Shown here piece after piece: positions 1 to 6,237 of a stretch of DNA of 9,529 bases. This DNA comes from an uncultured Eubacterium sp. GTDB lineage: Bacteria; Bacillota_A; Clostridia; Lachnospirales; Lachnospiraceae. A program made the position numbers and the translations under genes. Location: the NCBI GenBank assembly GCA_948468465.1, contig CAOKJJ010000184.1:1-9529 (forward strand), read 5' to 3'. The notes under the pieces were generated by a model that did no database searches, had not been told where the DNA came from, and saw nothing but the letters and a program-made list of their open reading frames with translations. The first letter of the stretch is position 1. Each line of letters opens with the position of its first letter.

Positions 1-240
1 CAAGGGAGGGCTGCAAGCACCGCTGTACGGACGCAGCTATGGAGTATTTCAAAGTGGAAGTCATGGAGATGTGCCGCCGTACTGGAAACACTCACCCTAA
101 ACGCACAGAACGCCGCCAGAGCCGCCGAAAAGCCCCTACCCAAAGGGAATACCCCCGCAGCATAAAAGACCGCTTACAGCGTAACAAAGCCGCCATAAAC
201 GCCCCGAAACAGGACAGCGTACAGCGCATGGTAGACATAG
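1..240. other. GC-rich degenerate stretch, likely mobile-element debris
   Basis: No gene is recognised here. The DNA is clearly more GC-rich than the arabinose operon and is open for short distances in several frames on both strands, as expected of decayed GC-rich coding DNA. The longest forward frame starts at 39 and would give a very basic product, rich in Arg and Lys, reminiscent of low-complexity linkers in clostridial conjugative-element proteins. It then runs out of frame through the recognisable protein tail that begins near 241, so I do not treat it as an intact gene. The context (the next three features) suggests remnants of an integrative element. Confidence 0.3.
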
Positions 241-363
241 ATGTCCCGCTCCGGACACACGGAGGAAGTGCGGGCATTGCTGAATAAGCACGGCGCGGAT
301 AAGCTGTCGGAGATCGGCCCGGCGGAATACCCTGCGCTGCTTGCGGAAGCGGAGGTGCTGTGA
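241..363 (+). pseudogene. C-terminal remnant of a small phage/ICE protein (often auto-named 'rrp5-like')
   Basis: The frame from 241 to the TGA at 361-363 encodes about 40 residues, including GHTEEVRALLNKHGADKLS and ending in LLAEAEVL. It resembles the C-terminus of a small protein found in clostridial phages and integrative elements, often automatically labelled 'rRNA biogenesis protein rrp5' and commonly encoded just before a DUF2800 gene. That order is seen here: its stop overlaps the next start as TGATG at 361-365. The frame is closed by several stops just upstream (for example TAA and TAG codons between 196 and 240), so only the tail remains. The cellular role of the family is unknown to me. 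The identification is from remembered sequence resemblance. Confidence 0.45.
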
Positions 364-492
364 TGGGGCGACACGCTTTACTGTCTGCATCCTCCAGCCA
401 TCGGTGGCTTGCCTGCCCGCCGTCTGCAAGGCTCTGTGAGAATTATGAGGACACGGGCAGCGAATACGCGCAAGCAGGGCACCGATGCACAC
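363..492 (+). pseudogene. N-terminal remnant of a DUF2800 (phage RecB-like nuclease) protein, frameshifted
   Basis: ATG at 363 starts MGRHALLSASSSHRWLACPP, followed by SARLCENYEDTGSEYAQ. This is the characteristic N-terminus of DUF2800 proteins, Cas4/RecB-like putative nucleases of clostridial phages and integrative elements. The expected continuation, a G-T-D-A-H motif, is present at about 478-492 but in the next forward frame. One extra base near 474-476 is the simplest explanation. The rest of the normally several-hundred-residue protein is missing, and recombinase sequence follows directly, so this is a broken 5' fragment. Left in its own frame, translation would stop at 512-514. The N-terminal match is good; the exact frameshift position is approximate. 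Confidence 0.6.
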
Positions 493-648
493 AGCGGATT
501 CCTTTTAGGGCTTGAGGAAGTGCGGGAGCTGTCGGTGGATTTCAGTGAAAAGCTGTTCCACAGACTGGTGGATTACGCAACGGTCTATTCGGATGGCAGG
601 GTAGTTTTTACCTTCCGCAATGGCGTGGAAGTCAGCACAGAAGTATAA
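493..648 (+). pseudogene. C-terminal remnant of a large serine recombinase
   Basis: The frame that exits the DUF2800 remnant continues as about 50 residues ending LVDYATVYSDGRVVFTFRNG then VEVSTEV and a stop at 646-648. The pattern of a hydrophobic helix, then TVYSDGR, VVFTF and a short acidic tail is typical of the extreme C-terminus of clostridial recombinase-family (TnpX-like) serine site-specific recombinases. The catalytic N-terminal resolvase domain and the zinc-ribbon and DNA-binding domains are absent. In such elements the recombinase gene lies at one end of the element, so this tail probably marks the old right end, fused by deletion to a gene that normally lies well inside. The family call is from resemblance of a short tail. 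Confidence 0.55.
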
Positions 649-652
649 AGAA

Positions 653-697
653 AGCGGGCAGATTCCAAAAGTTTCGGATATCCTGCCCGCTGTTTTT
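653..697 (+). terminator. Intrinsic terminator after the recombinase remnant
   Basis: A perfect 9-bp inverted repeat, AGCGGGCAG (653-661) and CTGCCCGCT (683-691), is followed by a T-run (GTTTTTG). The loop is about 21 nt. It lies 4 nt after the recombinase stop and was probably the terminator of the original recombinase gene. Confidence 0.75.
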
Positions 698-738
698 GTG
701 TGCCAAGAAAAATGGTAGATAAGGGGTGCTGGTTTGTA

Positions 739-767
739 TGGAAATTTATAAAGAATTGAAGTATAAT
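739..767 (+). promoter_or_regulatory. Candidate sigma-A promoter
   Basis: A consensus -10 box TATAAT (762-767) lies 17 nt downstream of a weak -35, TGGAAA (739-744), in an AT-rich gap. It could have driven the alcohol dehydrogenase remnant downstream, whose ribosome binding site is at 838-844. The -35 is poor and the region is AT-rich, so a chance match is possible. Confidence 0.3.
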
Positions 768-856
768 TTTAATACTGTGAATGCGAATAAATTGAAACTT
801 GTAAGTTTGTAAATAGCTAGCAGTAATTTGTTATGTAAAGGAGGCGTGAAAAGTAC

Positions 857-1018
857 TTGTTATGCCTTCTGAAAAAGGCCGGGGATACGGTTATGCTTGC
901 TTATGGCGGCGGTTCTGTCATTGACTGCTGCAAGATTGTATCCGCTCAGACAAAGCTGTCAGAAGACATTTGGGAAATGGAGAATGCGCGTCCGAAGAGA
1001 TTTTCTGGTAAGTATTAA
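857..1018 (+). pseudogene. Iron-containing alcohol dehydrogenase remnant, internally deleted
   Basis: The open frame holds LLKKAGDTVMLAYGGGS followed directly by VIDCCKIVSAQTKLSEDIW and MENARPKRF, stopping at 1016-1018. Iron-containing (group III, BdhA/YqhD-like) alcohol dehydrogenases carry two glycine-rich GGGS motifs: an N-terminal one after a segment like AGDTVMLAY, and a second about 50-60 residues later that reads GGGSVID and helps bind NAD(P). Here the first context runs straight into the second, as if the intervening segment was lost by recombination between the two GGGS codon tracts. The N-terminal ~30 residues and the whole iron-binding C-terminal domain are also missing; an intact enzyme is about 380-400 residues. 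A good Shine-Dalgarno (AAGGAGG, 838-844) lies upstream and a TTG at 857 is the only in-frame start nearby. No catalytic function is expected. Confidence 0.65.
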
Positions 1019-1033
1019 GAAGTAACGTTATCA

Positions 1034-1059
1034 GCCGTCGGCATCTGACGGCGTTTTTT
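1034..1059 (+). terminator. Intrinsic terminator after the dehydrogenase remnant
   Basis: The stem GCCGTC (1034-1039) / GACGGC (1047-1052) with a 7-nt loop is followed by six T residues (1054-1059). It lies 15 nt past the stop of the dehydrogenase remnant and separates it from the arabinose operon. Confidence 0.8.
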
Positions 1060-1098
1060 AATTGAGGAAGAATAAAATCAAACGCCATAACAGATGCC

Positions 1099-1158
1099 TT
1101 AAAACAGCTGGTTCAGAAACAGGGGCATTATATATAAAGTTGTAAAGTTGCGTCTCAT
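1099..1158 (-). pseudogene. 19-codon leftward stub with full expression signals, likely truncated gene
   Basis: On the minus strand an ATG at 1158-1156 is preceded by a perfect AGGAGG (1172-1167) with an 8-nt spacer, and by a consensus-like promoter further upstream (separate entry). The reading frame gives only MRRNFTTLYIMPLFLNQLF before a stop at 1101-1099. Such complete signals normally serve a full-length gene. Beside araA, a divergently transcribed AraR-like regulator or a two-component/transport gene would be a natural candidate, but the residues left do not identify it. I infer the body of the gene was lost when the debris to the left was joined here. It could instead be a real short peptide. 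Confidence 0.4.
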
Positions 1159-1199
1159 TACATATTCCTCCTAAAATGTCGCACAATAACGATTATTTT

Positions 1200-1228
1200 T
1201 GTATATTTATAAAAAATCAGCTTGTCAA
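1200..1228 (-). promoter_or_regulatory. Leftward sigma-A promoter, divergent from araA
   Basis: On the minus strand the -35 is a perfect TTGACA (1228-1223), the spacer is 17 nt, and the -10 is TATACA (1205-1200). The predicted start near 1193 gives a leader of about 35 nt to the AGGAGG and ATG of the stub at 1158. Its -35 overlaps the -35 of the rightward promoter within the palindrome CTTGTCAAG (1221-1229). Confidence 0.55.
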
Positions 1229-1250
1229 GTTCCCCTATTGGTGGTAAATT
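1222..1250 (+). promoter_or_regulatory. Promoter of the arabinose operon
   Basis: The -35 TTGTCA (1222-1227) and -10 TAAATT (1245-1250) are separated by 17 nt. Transcription would start near 1257, leaving about 50 nt of leader before araA with its ribosome binding site at 1294-1299. The -35 matches consensus in 5 of 6 positions, the -10 in 4 of 6, which suits a regulated promoter. No AraR box (ATTTGTACGTACAAAT-like) or clear catabolite-response element is seen around it. Confidence 0.5.
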
Positions 1251-1307
1251 AATAACAGAGAAATTTTGGTTAATGGATTCATGCATAAAGAACAGGAGGA
1301 AACTGAT

Positions 1308-2804
1308 ATGCAGACAAGAAATTACAAGATTTGGTTTTGTACAGGTTCGCAGGATTTGTATGGAGATGAATGCCTGAGCCATGTAGCGGCGCATTCAAAA
1401 GAAATGGTTGACTATATGAATAATTCCGGCATTCTGCCGTTTGAAATTGTATGGAAACCAACACTGATTACAAACGAACTGATCAGGAAGACATTTAATG
1501 AAGCAAACATGGATGACGAATGTGCGGGAGTTATTACATGGATGCATACATTTTCTCCGGCGAAATCCTGGATTCTGGGATTAAAAGAACTGAGAAAGCC
1601 ATTATGCCATCTGCATACACAATATAATCAGGAAATTCCGTACGATACGATTGATATGGATTTTATGAATGAAAATCAGGCGGCGCACGGAGACAGAGAG
1701 TACGGACATATGGTAACGCGTATGGGGATTGAGCGCAAGATCATCGCCGGATACTGGAAAGATGAAAAAGTGCTGGAAAGAATTGCTTCCTGGATGCGTG
1801 TTGCGTTAGGCGTGATCGAAAGCAGCCATGTACGTGTTATGAGAGTAGCGGACAATATGAGAAATGTGGCTGTTACCGAGGGTGATAAGGTAGAAGCACA
1901 GCTGAAATTCGGCTGGGAAGTGGATGCATATCCGGTAAATGAAATAGCGCAGGCAGTAGCGGCTGTTTCAGAAGCGGATACAAATGCATTGGTAGATGAA
2001 TATTACGATACGTATGAGATTTTGCTGGAAGGCAGAGATCCGGAAGAGTTCAAAAAGCATGTGGCTGTACAGGCGCAGATTGAAATTGGTTTTGAACGTT
2101 TTCTGGAAGAAAAGAATTATCAGGCGATCGTTACGCATTTTGGCGATTTGGGAGCTTTGAAGCAGCTGCCGGGTCTGGCAATCCAGAGACTGATGCAAAA
2201 AGGCTATGGATTTGGAGCGGAAGGCGACTGGAAAGTGGCGGCCATGGTGCGTATTATGAAGATTATGACAGCCGGCATGAAAAATGCGAAAGGTACTTCC
2301 ATGATGGAAGATTATACATATAATCTTGTACCGGGTAAGGAAGGAATTCTGCAGTCACATATGCTGGAAGTATGCCCGTCCATTGCAGACGGTCCGGTCA
2401 GCATCAAGTGTCAGCCGTTATCTATGGGCGACAGGGAAGATCCGGCGCGCCTTGTATTTACATCAAAAGAAGGTCCGGGTGTAGCGGCGTCTTTAGTGGA
2501 TCTGGGCGACAGATTCCGTCTTTTGATCAATGATGTAGAATGTAAAAAAGTGGAGAAACCGATGCCGAAGCTGCCGGTAGGTTCAAACTTCTGGGTACCG
2601 AAGCCAGATTTTTATACCGGGCTGGAAGCGTGGATTCTTGCGGGCGGTGCGCATCATACGGCATTTACGTATGACCTGACTTCTGAGCAGATTGGAGACT
2701 GGGCGTCTATGATGGGAATTGAGCCGGTGTATATTACAGATGGGACAACCATTCCTCAGTTAAAGAAAGATCTGATGTTAGGCAATGTTGTGTATGGCAA
2801 ATAA
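1308..2804 (+). CDS. araA: L-arabinose isomerase
   Basis: AraA converts L-arabinose to L-ribulose in the cytoplasm, the first step of bacterial arabinose catabolism. It is a Mn(2+)-dependent oligomer that also acts on D-galactose in many species. The product is 498 residues, the usual family length, and opens with NYKIWFCTGSQDLYGDE, the AraA N-terminal signature. The four catalytic/metal residues (E. coli Glu306, Glu333, His350, His450) are recognisable: E305 in GFGAEGDWK, E334 in SMMEDYTY, H351 in ILQSHMLEVCPS and H450 in GGAHHTAF. The start at 1308 is chosen because AGGAGG (1294-1299) lies 8 nt upstream. An in-frame TTG at 1266 would place that site inside the gene. It is the first gene of the operon. 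No truncation or anomaly is visible. Confidence 0.97.
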   Translation: MQTRNYKIWFCTGSQDLYGDECLSHVAAHSKEMVDYMNNSGILPFEIVWKPTLITNELIRKTFNEANMDDECAGVITWMHTFSPAKSWILGLKELRKPLCHLHTQYNQEIPYDTIDMDFMNENQAAHGDREYGHMVTRMGIERKIIAGYWKDEKVLERIASWMRVALGVIESSHVRVMRVADNMRNVAVTEGDKVEAQLKFGWEVDAYPVNEIAQAVAAVSEADTNALVDEYYDTYEILLEGRDPEEFKKHVAVQAQIEIGFERFLEEKNYQAIVTHFGDLGALKQLPGLAIQRLMQKGYGFGAEGDWKVAAMVRIMKIMTAGMKNAKGTSMMEDYTYNLVPGKEGILQSHMLEVCPSIADGPVSIKCQPLSMGDREDPARLVFTSKEGPGVAASLVDLGDRFRLLINDVECKKVEKPMPKLPVGSNFWVPKPDFYTGLEAWILAGGAHHTAFTYDLTSEQIGDWASMMGIEPVYITDGTTIPQLKKDLMLGNVVYGK

Positions 2805-2859
2805 AACTTATAACTTAAGAAGGCATAAAGATACGGAAGCGTTTATGAGGGAAGTAAGG

Positions 2860-2888
2860 CGGGATGTCTGCTAAGAAGCGGCATCCTG
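2860..2888 (+). other. Intercistronic hairpin between araA and tal
   Basis: CGGGATG (2860-2866) can pair with CATCCTG (2882-2888) with one G-U pair. The helix can extend inward with a G-U, a C-G and, after a bulge, two more pairs around the loop TAAGAA. No T-run follows, so it is more likely an mRNA processing or stability element than a terminator. The 147-nt gap also holds the 10-bp palindrome GGGTTAACCC (2918-2927), 8 nt before the tal Shine-Dalgarno, whose role is unknown. Confidence 0.4.
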
Positions 2889-2951
2889 TCTGCTGATATA
2901 TAAAAACAAGGGAAACGGGGTTAACCCGAAATATGGAAGGAGAACCAGATT

Positions 2952-3593
2952 ATGAAATTTTTCGTAGACACAGCGATCGTTGAGGAAATTAAAAAGGCCA
3001 ATGATATGGGAGTGATCTGTGGAGTAACGACAAATCCGTCTTTGATTGCGAAATCAGGAAGAGATTTTGCGGAAGTGATTAAAGAGATCACAGAAATTGT
3101 AGATGGCGCTATCAGCGGTGAAGTAAAGGCTACGACACAAGATGCGGAAGGGATGATTGCGGAAGGCCGTGAGATTGCCAAAATACATCCGAATATGGTA
3201 GTAAAGATTCCGATGACGGTAGAAGGCTTAAAAGCAGTGAAACAGTTGTCGTCAGAAGGAATCAAGACAAATGTGACTTTGATTTTTAATGCGAATCAGG
3301 CGCTGTTGGCAGCAAGAGCAGGCGCTACATACGTGTCCCCATTCTTAGGACGTTTAGATGATATTTCCGTACCAGGCGTAGATTTGATTCGTACGATTGC
3401 GGACATTTTTTCAATTCATGATATCGACACAGAGATTATTGCAGCGTCTATCCGCAATCCGATCCATATTATCGACTGTGCATTGGCGGGTGCGCATATT
3501 GCGACAGTTCCTTATAATGTTATCGAAGCAATGACCAAACATCCGCTGACAGATGCAGGTATTGAAAAATTTATAAAGGACAGCGCACAATAA
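2952..3593 (+). CDS. tal: Transaldolase (short TalC/FSA-fold type)
   Basis: The cytoplasmic enzyme transfers a dihydroxyacetone unit between sedoheptulose-7-phosphate and glyceraldehyde-3-phosphate in the non-oxidative pentose phosphate pathway. The 213-residue length fits the single-barrel TalC/fructose-6-phosphate aldolase group rather than the ~320-residue TalB group. The N-terminus FFVDTA with D6, the GVTTNPSLI motif and the Schiff-base lysine K85 in VVKIP are all present. Two positions that separate aldolase from transaldolase can be read by alignment with E. coli FSA: Gln59 is replaced by Glu (E57, in GEVKATT) and Tyr131 by Phe (F131, in SPFLGR). Both favour transaldolase. AAGGAGA (2937-2943) lies 8 nt before the ATG. 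It follows araA after a 147-nt gap with a hairpin. Confidence 0.93.
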   Translation: MKFFVDTAIVEEIKKANDMGVICGVTTNPSLIAKSGRDFAEVIKEITEIVDGAISGEVKATTQDAEGMIAEGREIAKIHPNMVVKIPMTVEGLKAVKQLSSEGIKTNVTLIFNANQALLAARAGATYVSPFLGRLDDISVPGVDLIRTIADIFSIHDIDTEIIAASIRNPIHIIDCALAGAHIATVPYNVIEAMTKHPLTDAGIEKFIKDSAQ

Positions 3594-3613
3594 GCAGACC
3601 AGGATACAGGCGG

Positions 3614-3639
3614 ATGCGGTAAAAGGATATTTACCGCGT
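3614..3639 (+). other. Intercistronic hairpin between tal and transketolase
   Basis: GCGGTAAA (3616-3623) and TTTACCGC (3630-3637) form a perfect 8-bp stem with a 6-nt loop, extendable by a T-G and an A-T pair to 3614-3639. There is no T-run, so it probably does not terminate transcription. It may shape relative mRNA levels of tal and the transketolase genes. It lies about 10 nt ahead of the transketolase Shine-Dalgarno region. Confidence 0.5.
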
Positions 3640-3662
3640 CCCGAACAGGAAAGGATAGGACT

Positions 3663-4502
3663 ATGACTGATTTAGAGCTTCAGAAAACAGCGGTGGAAGT
3701 AAGAAAAGGGATCGTTACAGCTGTCCATGGTGCAAAAGCAGGACATCCGGGCGGATCTTTATCTGCAGCTGATGTATTTACATATCTTTATTTTGAGGAA
3801 ATGAACATTGATCCGAAAGATCCGAAAAAAGCAGACCGGGATCGTTTCGTATTGTCAAAAGGACATACGGCGCCAGGCTTATATTCTGTACTTGCGCACA
3901 GAGGATTCTTTCCGGTAGAAGATCTCCCGACACTGCGGCATATTGGCTCGCATCTGCAGGGACATCCATGTATTCAGCATACACCGGGCATTGATGCTTC
4001 TTCCGGCTCTTTGGGGCAGGGAATCTCGGTAGCGGTAGGTATGGCGATTTCTGCAAAGCTGAGCAGCGACAGCTATCGTGTCTATACACTGCTAGGAGAC
4101 GGAGAGATTCAGGAAGGACAGGTATGGGAAGCCGCGATGTTTGCCGGACACCGTAAGCTGGATAATTTGTGCGTCATTGTGGATAACAACGGTCTGCAGA
4201 TAGATGGAAAGATCGACGATGTATGCTCTCCGTATCCGATAGATGAAAAATTCAAGGCTTTTAATTTCCATGTGATCAATGTGGCGGATGGGAATGACAT
4301 GGCACAGCTGCGTGCAGCTTTTGAAGAGGCAAAAGCTACAAAGGGACAGCCGACTGCAATTGTGATGAAGACGGTAAAGGGCAAGGGAGTATCCTTCATG
4401 GAGAACAAGGCCGGATGGCACGGCAAAGCTCCAAACGATGAAGAATATGCAATTGCAATGGAAGATCTTAAGAAAGCAGGTGAAGCATTATGTCAGAAGT
4501 AA
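3663..4502 (+). CDS. tkt: Transketolase, N-terminal (TPP pyrophosphate-binding) subunit
   Basis: This is the first half of a split transketolase. With the next gene it transfers two-carbon units between pentose and other sugar phosphates in the cytoplasm. The 279-residue product carries the thiamine-diphosphate-binding domain: GHPGGS at 27-32, SKGH at 65-68, and the TPP/Mg motif from GDGE (145-148) to DNN (174-176). Single-chain transketolases are about 630-660 residues; here the chain ends after the first domain, as in many Clostridia and archaea. It starts at ATG 3663 after an AGGATAGGA-like site. Its 3' end overlaps the next gene by 13 nt (4490-4502), which suggests translational coupling and equal subunit production. 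A fused 1-deoxyxylulose-5-phosphate synthase is excluded by length and by the split. Confidence 0.95.
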   Translation: MTDLELQKTAVEVRKGIVTAVHGAKAGHPGGSLSAADVFTYLYFEEMNIDPKDPKKADRDRFVLSKGHTAPGLYSVLAHRGFFPVEDLPTLRHIGSHLQGHPCIQHTPGIDASSGSLGQGISVAVGMAISAKLSSDSYRVYTLLGDGEIQEGQVWEAAMFAGHRKLDNLCVIVDNNGLQIDGKIDDVCSPYPIDEKFKAFNFHVINVADGNDMAQLRAAFEEAKATKGQPTAIVMKTVKGKGVSFMENKAGWHGKAPNDEEYAIAMEDLKKAGEALCQK

Positions 4503-5431
4503 AAAAGATTGCAACCAGAGAAAGCTATGGCAATGCCTTAGTGGAACTCGGCAAGGAAGCAGACAACCTTGTAGTATTAGATGCGGATCTGGCTGAAGCA
4601 ACGAAGACGGGCACCTTTAAAAAAGCTTTTCCTGACAGACACATTGACTGTGGTATTGCAGAATGCAATATGATGGGTATTGCGGCAGGTATCGCATCTA
4701 CCGGCAAAGTACCGTTTGTAAGTTCTTTCGCGATGTTTGCGGCAGGACGTGCATTTGAACAAGTGCGTAATTCGGTTGGCTATCCGCATCTGAATGTTAA
4801 AATCGGTGCAACGCACGCAGGAATTTCAGTTGGCGAAGACGGTGCCAGCCACCAATGTAATGAAGATATCGCGCTGATGCGTGTCATCCCTGGCATGGTT
4901 GTAATCAATCCTTCGGATGATGTGGAAGCAAAAGCAGCAGTAAAAGCAGCTTATGAACATGAAGGGCCTGTGTATTTAAGGTTTGGACGTCTGGCAGTTC
5001 CGGTTATTAACGATCGGGCTGATTATAAATTTGAAATCGGAAAAGGTGTGACATTAAGAGACGGCAAGGATCTTACATTAGTAGCTACCGGACTGTGCGT
5101 ATCGGGTGCATTGGAAGCCGCGCAGCAGCTTGCGGCAGATGGCGTTGATGCCAGAGTCATCAATATCCATACGATCAAGCCGTTAGATCAGGAGCTGCTT
5201 ATAAAAGCGGCACAGGAAACAGGTGAAATTGTAACGATCGAAGAGCACTCCGTGATCGGCGGTCTTGGCGGCGCGGTTGCGGAACTGCTGAGCGAGAAAT
5301 GCCCGACAAAGATGCTTCGGATTGGCGTGGAAGATACATTTGGCGAATCCGGGCCGGCTGTAGGGCTGCTGGAAAAATACGGACTGGATGCAGCAGGCAT
5401 TTATAAAAAAGTAAAAGCTTTTCATTCATAA
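4490..5431 (+). CDS. tkt: Transketolase, C-terminal (pyrimidine-binding) subunit
   Basis: This second half of transketolase supplies the pyrimidine-binding domain and the C-terminal domain. In 313 residues it shows GIAECNMMGIAAG with the conserved glutamate E58 that activates the thiamine aminopyrimidine, followed by FVSSFAMFAAGRAFEQVR (77-93) and the loop THAGISVGEDGASHQ (108-122), all typical of transketolase. The C-terminal part contains IEEHSVIGGLGGAVAE, the standard motif of the transketolase C-terminal domain. The ATG at 4490 lies inside the end of the upstream gene, with GCAGGTGA just before it. The two genes must work as a heteromeric enzyme. With transaldolase they convert the xylulose-5-phosphate made by AraD into glycolytic intermediates. 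Confidence 0.95.
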   Translation: MSEVKKIATRESYGNALVELGKEADNLVVLDADLAEATKTGTFKKAFPDRHIDCGIAECNMMGIAAGIASTGKVPFVSSFAMFAAGRAFEQVRNSVGYPHLNVKIGATHAGISVGEDGASHQCNEDIALMRVIPGMVVINPSDDVEAKAAVKAAYEHEGPVYLRFGRLAVPVINDRADYKFEIGKGVTLRDGKDLTLVATGLCVSGALEAAQQLAADGVDARVINIHTIKPLDQELLIKAAQETGEIVTIEEHSVIGGLGGAVAELLSEKCPTKMLRIGVEDTFGESGPAVGLLEKYGLDAAGIYKKVKAFHS

Positions 5432-5444
5432 AGCAATATTTGAA

Positions 5445-5480
5445 CAGGCTGTTACATTTGTGACAGCCTGGTATTTTATA
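5445..5480 (+). terminator. Hairpin between transketolase and araD, probable partial terminator
   Basis: CAGGCTGT (5445-5452) pairs with ACAGCCTG (5463-5470), and a G-U, an A-T and a C-G pair can extend it to a 4-nt loop. The following sequence GTATTTTATATG is only weakly T-rich. It may attenuate rather than stop transcription, since no convincing promoter is seen before araD. Confidence 0.5.
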
Positions 5481-5511
5481 TGCTGTAATTTTTGCGAGGG
5501 GGAATTGAGCA

Positions 5512-6207
5512 ATGTTAGAACAATTAAAAAAACAAGTATACGAAGCCAATATGGAACTGCCGAAACGCGGCCTTGTTACTTATACATGGGGGAATGTCAG
5601 CGGCATCGACCGTGAGACAGGTTATTTTGTTATCAAACCAAGCGGTGTGGAATACGAAGAACTGACACCGGATGATATGGTCGTTATGGATCTGAATATG
5701 AACAAAATCGAAGGCAGATATAAACCATCGTCAGATACCGCAACGCATGCGGAGTTGTATAAAAAGTATCCGGAAATCGGCGGTATTGTACATACACATT
5801 CCTCTATGGCGACTTCATGGGCGCAGGCAGGCAGAAGCATTCCGCTGTATGGGACGACGCATGCAGATTATTTTCTCGGTTCGATTCCTTGTGCGAGAAG
5901 TCTGACAACAGAAGAAATCAATGGAGAATATGAGAAAAATACAGGACTTGTAATTATCGAAACACTTGAAGAAAGCAAGATCAATCCGATGTATACGCCA
6001 GGCATTCTCTGTAAAAATCATGGACCGTTTACCTGGGGAAAAGATGCGGATCAGGCTGTTTACAATGCGGTTGTATTGGAAGAGGTGGCAAAGATGGCGC
6101 TGCATACCGAGCTGATTAATCCAAAGGCAGAACCTGCGCCAGACAGCATAAAAGACAAGCATTTTTACCGTAAACACGGCGCCAATGCATATTATGGACA
6201 AAATTAG
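5512..6207 (+). CDS. araD: L-ribulose-5-phosphate 4-epimerase
   Basis: AraD converts L-ribulose-5-phosphate to D-xylulose-5-phosphate through zinc-dependent retro-aldol cleavage. The 231-residue protein has the class II aldolase/epimerase fold of normal length. Every key E. coli residue is found one position lower: D75, H94, H96 and H170 for zinc (from SSDTATH, HTHSSMA and CKNHGP), D119 in THADY, and Y228 near the C-terminus in NAYYGQN. The N-terminal [11 protein letters not shown] and KPSGVEY phosphate-binding segments are present. Paralogues UlaF/SgbE have nearly the same active site, but sharing an operon with araA supports AraD. An AGGGGG site (5498-5503) precedes ATG 5512. Its substrate needs ribulokinase, which is not encoded in this window. 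Confidence 0.95.
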   Translation: MLEQLKKQVYEANMELPKRGLVTYTWGNVSGIDRETGYFVIKPSGVEYEELTPDDMVVMDLNMNKIEGRYKPSSDTATHAELYKKYPEIGGIVHTHSSMATSWAQAGRSIPLYGTTHADYFLGSIPCARSLTTEEINGEYEKNTGLVIIETLEESKINPMYTPGILCKNHGPFTWGKDADQAVYNAVVLEEVAKMALHTELINPKAEPAPDSIKDKHFYRKHGANAYYGQN

Positions 6208-6237
6208 TCGTAATGGAAAGAGAGGCAGAGGTTAACA

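Noticed and set aside
136..492. Long minus-strand frame of about 118 codons
   Set aside because: It is antisense to recognisable rrp5-like and DUF2800 remnants and is explained by GC-rich DNA. No ribosome binding site or family resemblance was seen.
738..812. Short forward ORF MEIYKELKYNFNTVNANKL in the AT-rich gap
   Set aside because: It is only 24 codons with a poorly placed ribosome binding site and no recognisable resemblance, and it overlaps a candidate promoter.
1069..1137. Forward frame with NAITDALKQLVQKQGHYI before a stop at 1135-1137
   Set aside because: It has no start with a ribosome binding site and no family I can name. The minus-strand signals over the same bases are stronger.
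1266..1307. Upstream TTG start for araA
   Set aside because: It would put the strong AGGAGG (1294-1299) inside the gene and add residues not seen at AraA N-termini. ATG 1308 starts the family N-terminus.
2834..2847. Catabolite-response (cre)-like sequence CGGAAGCGTTTATG
   Set aside because: The core AAGCGTT matches, but both conserved outer positions do not, and it lies inside the operon after araA.
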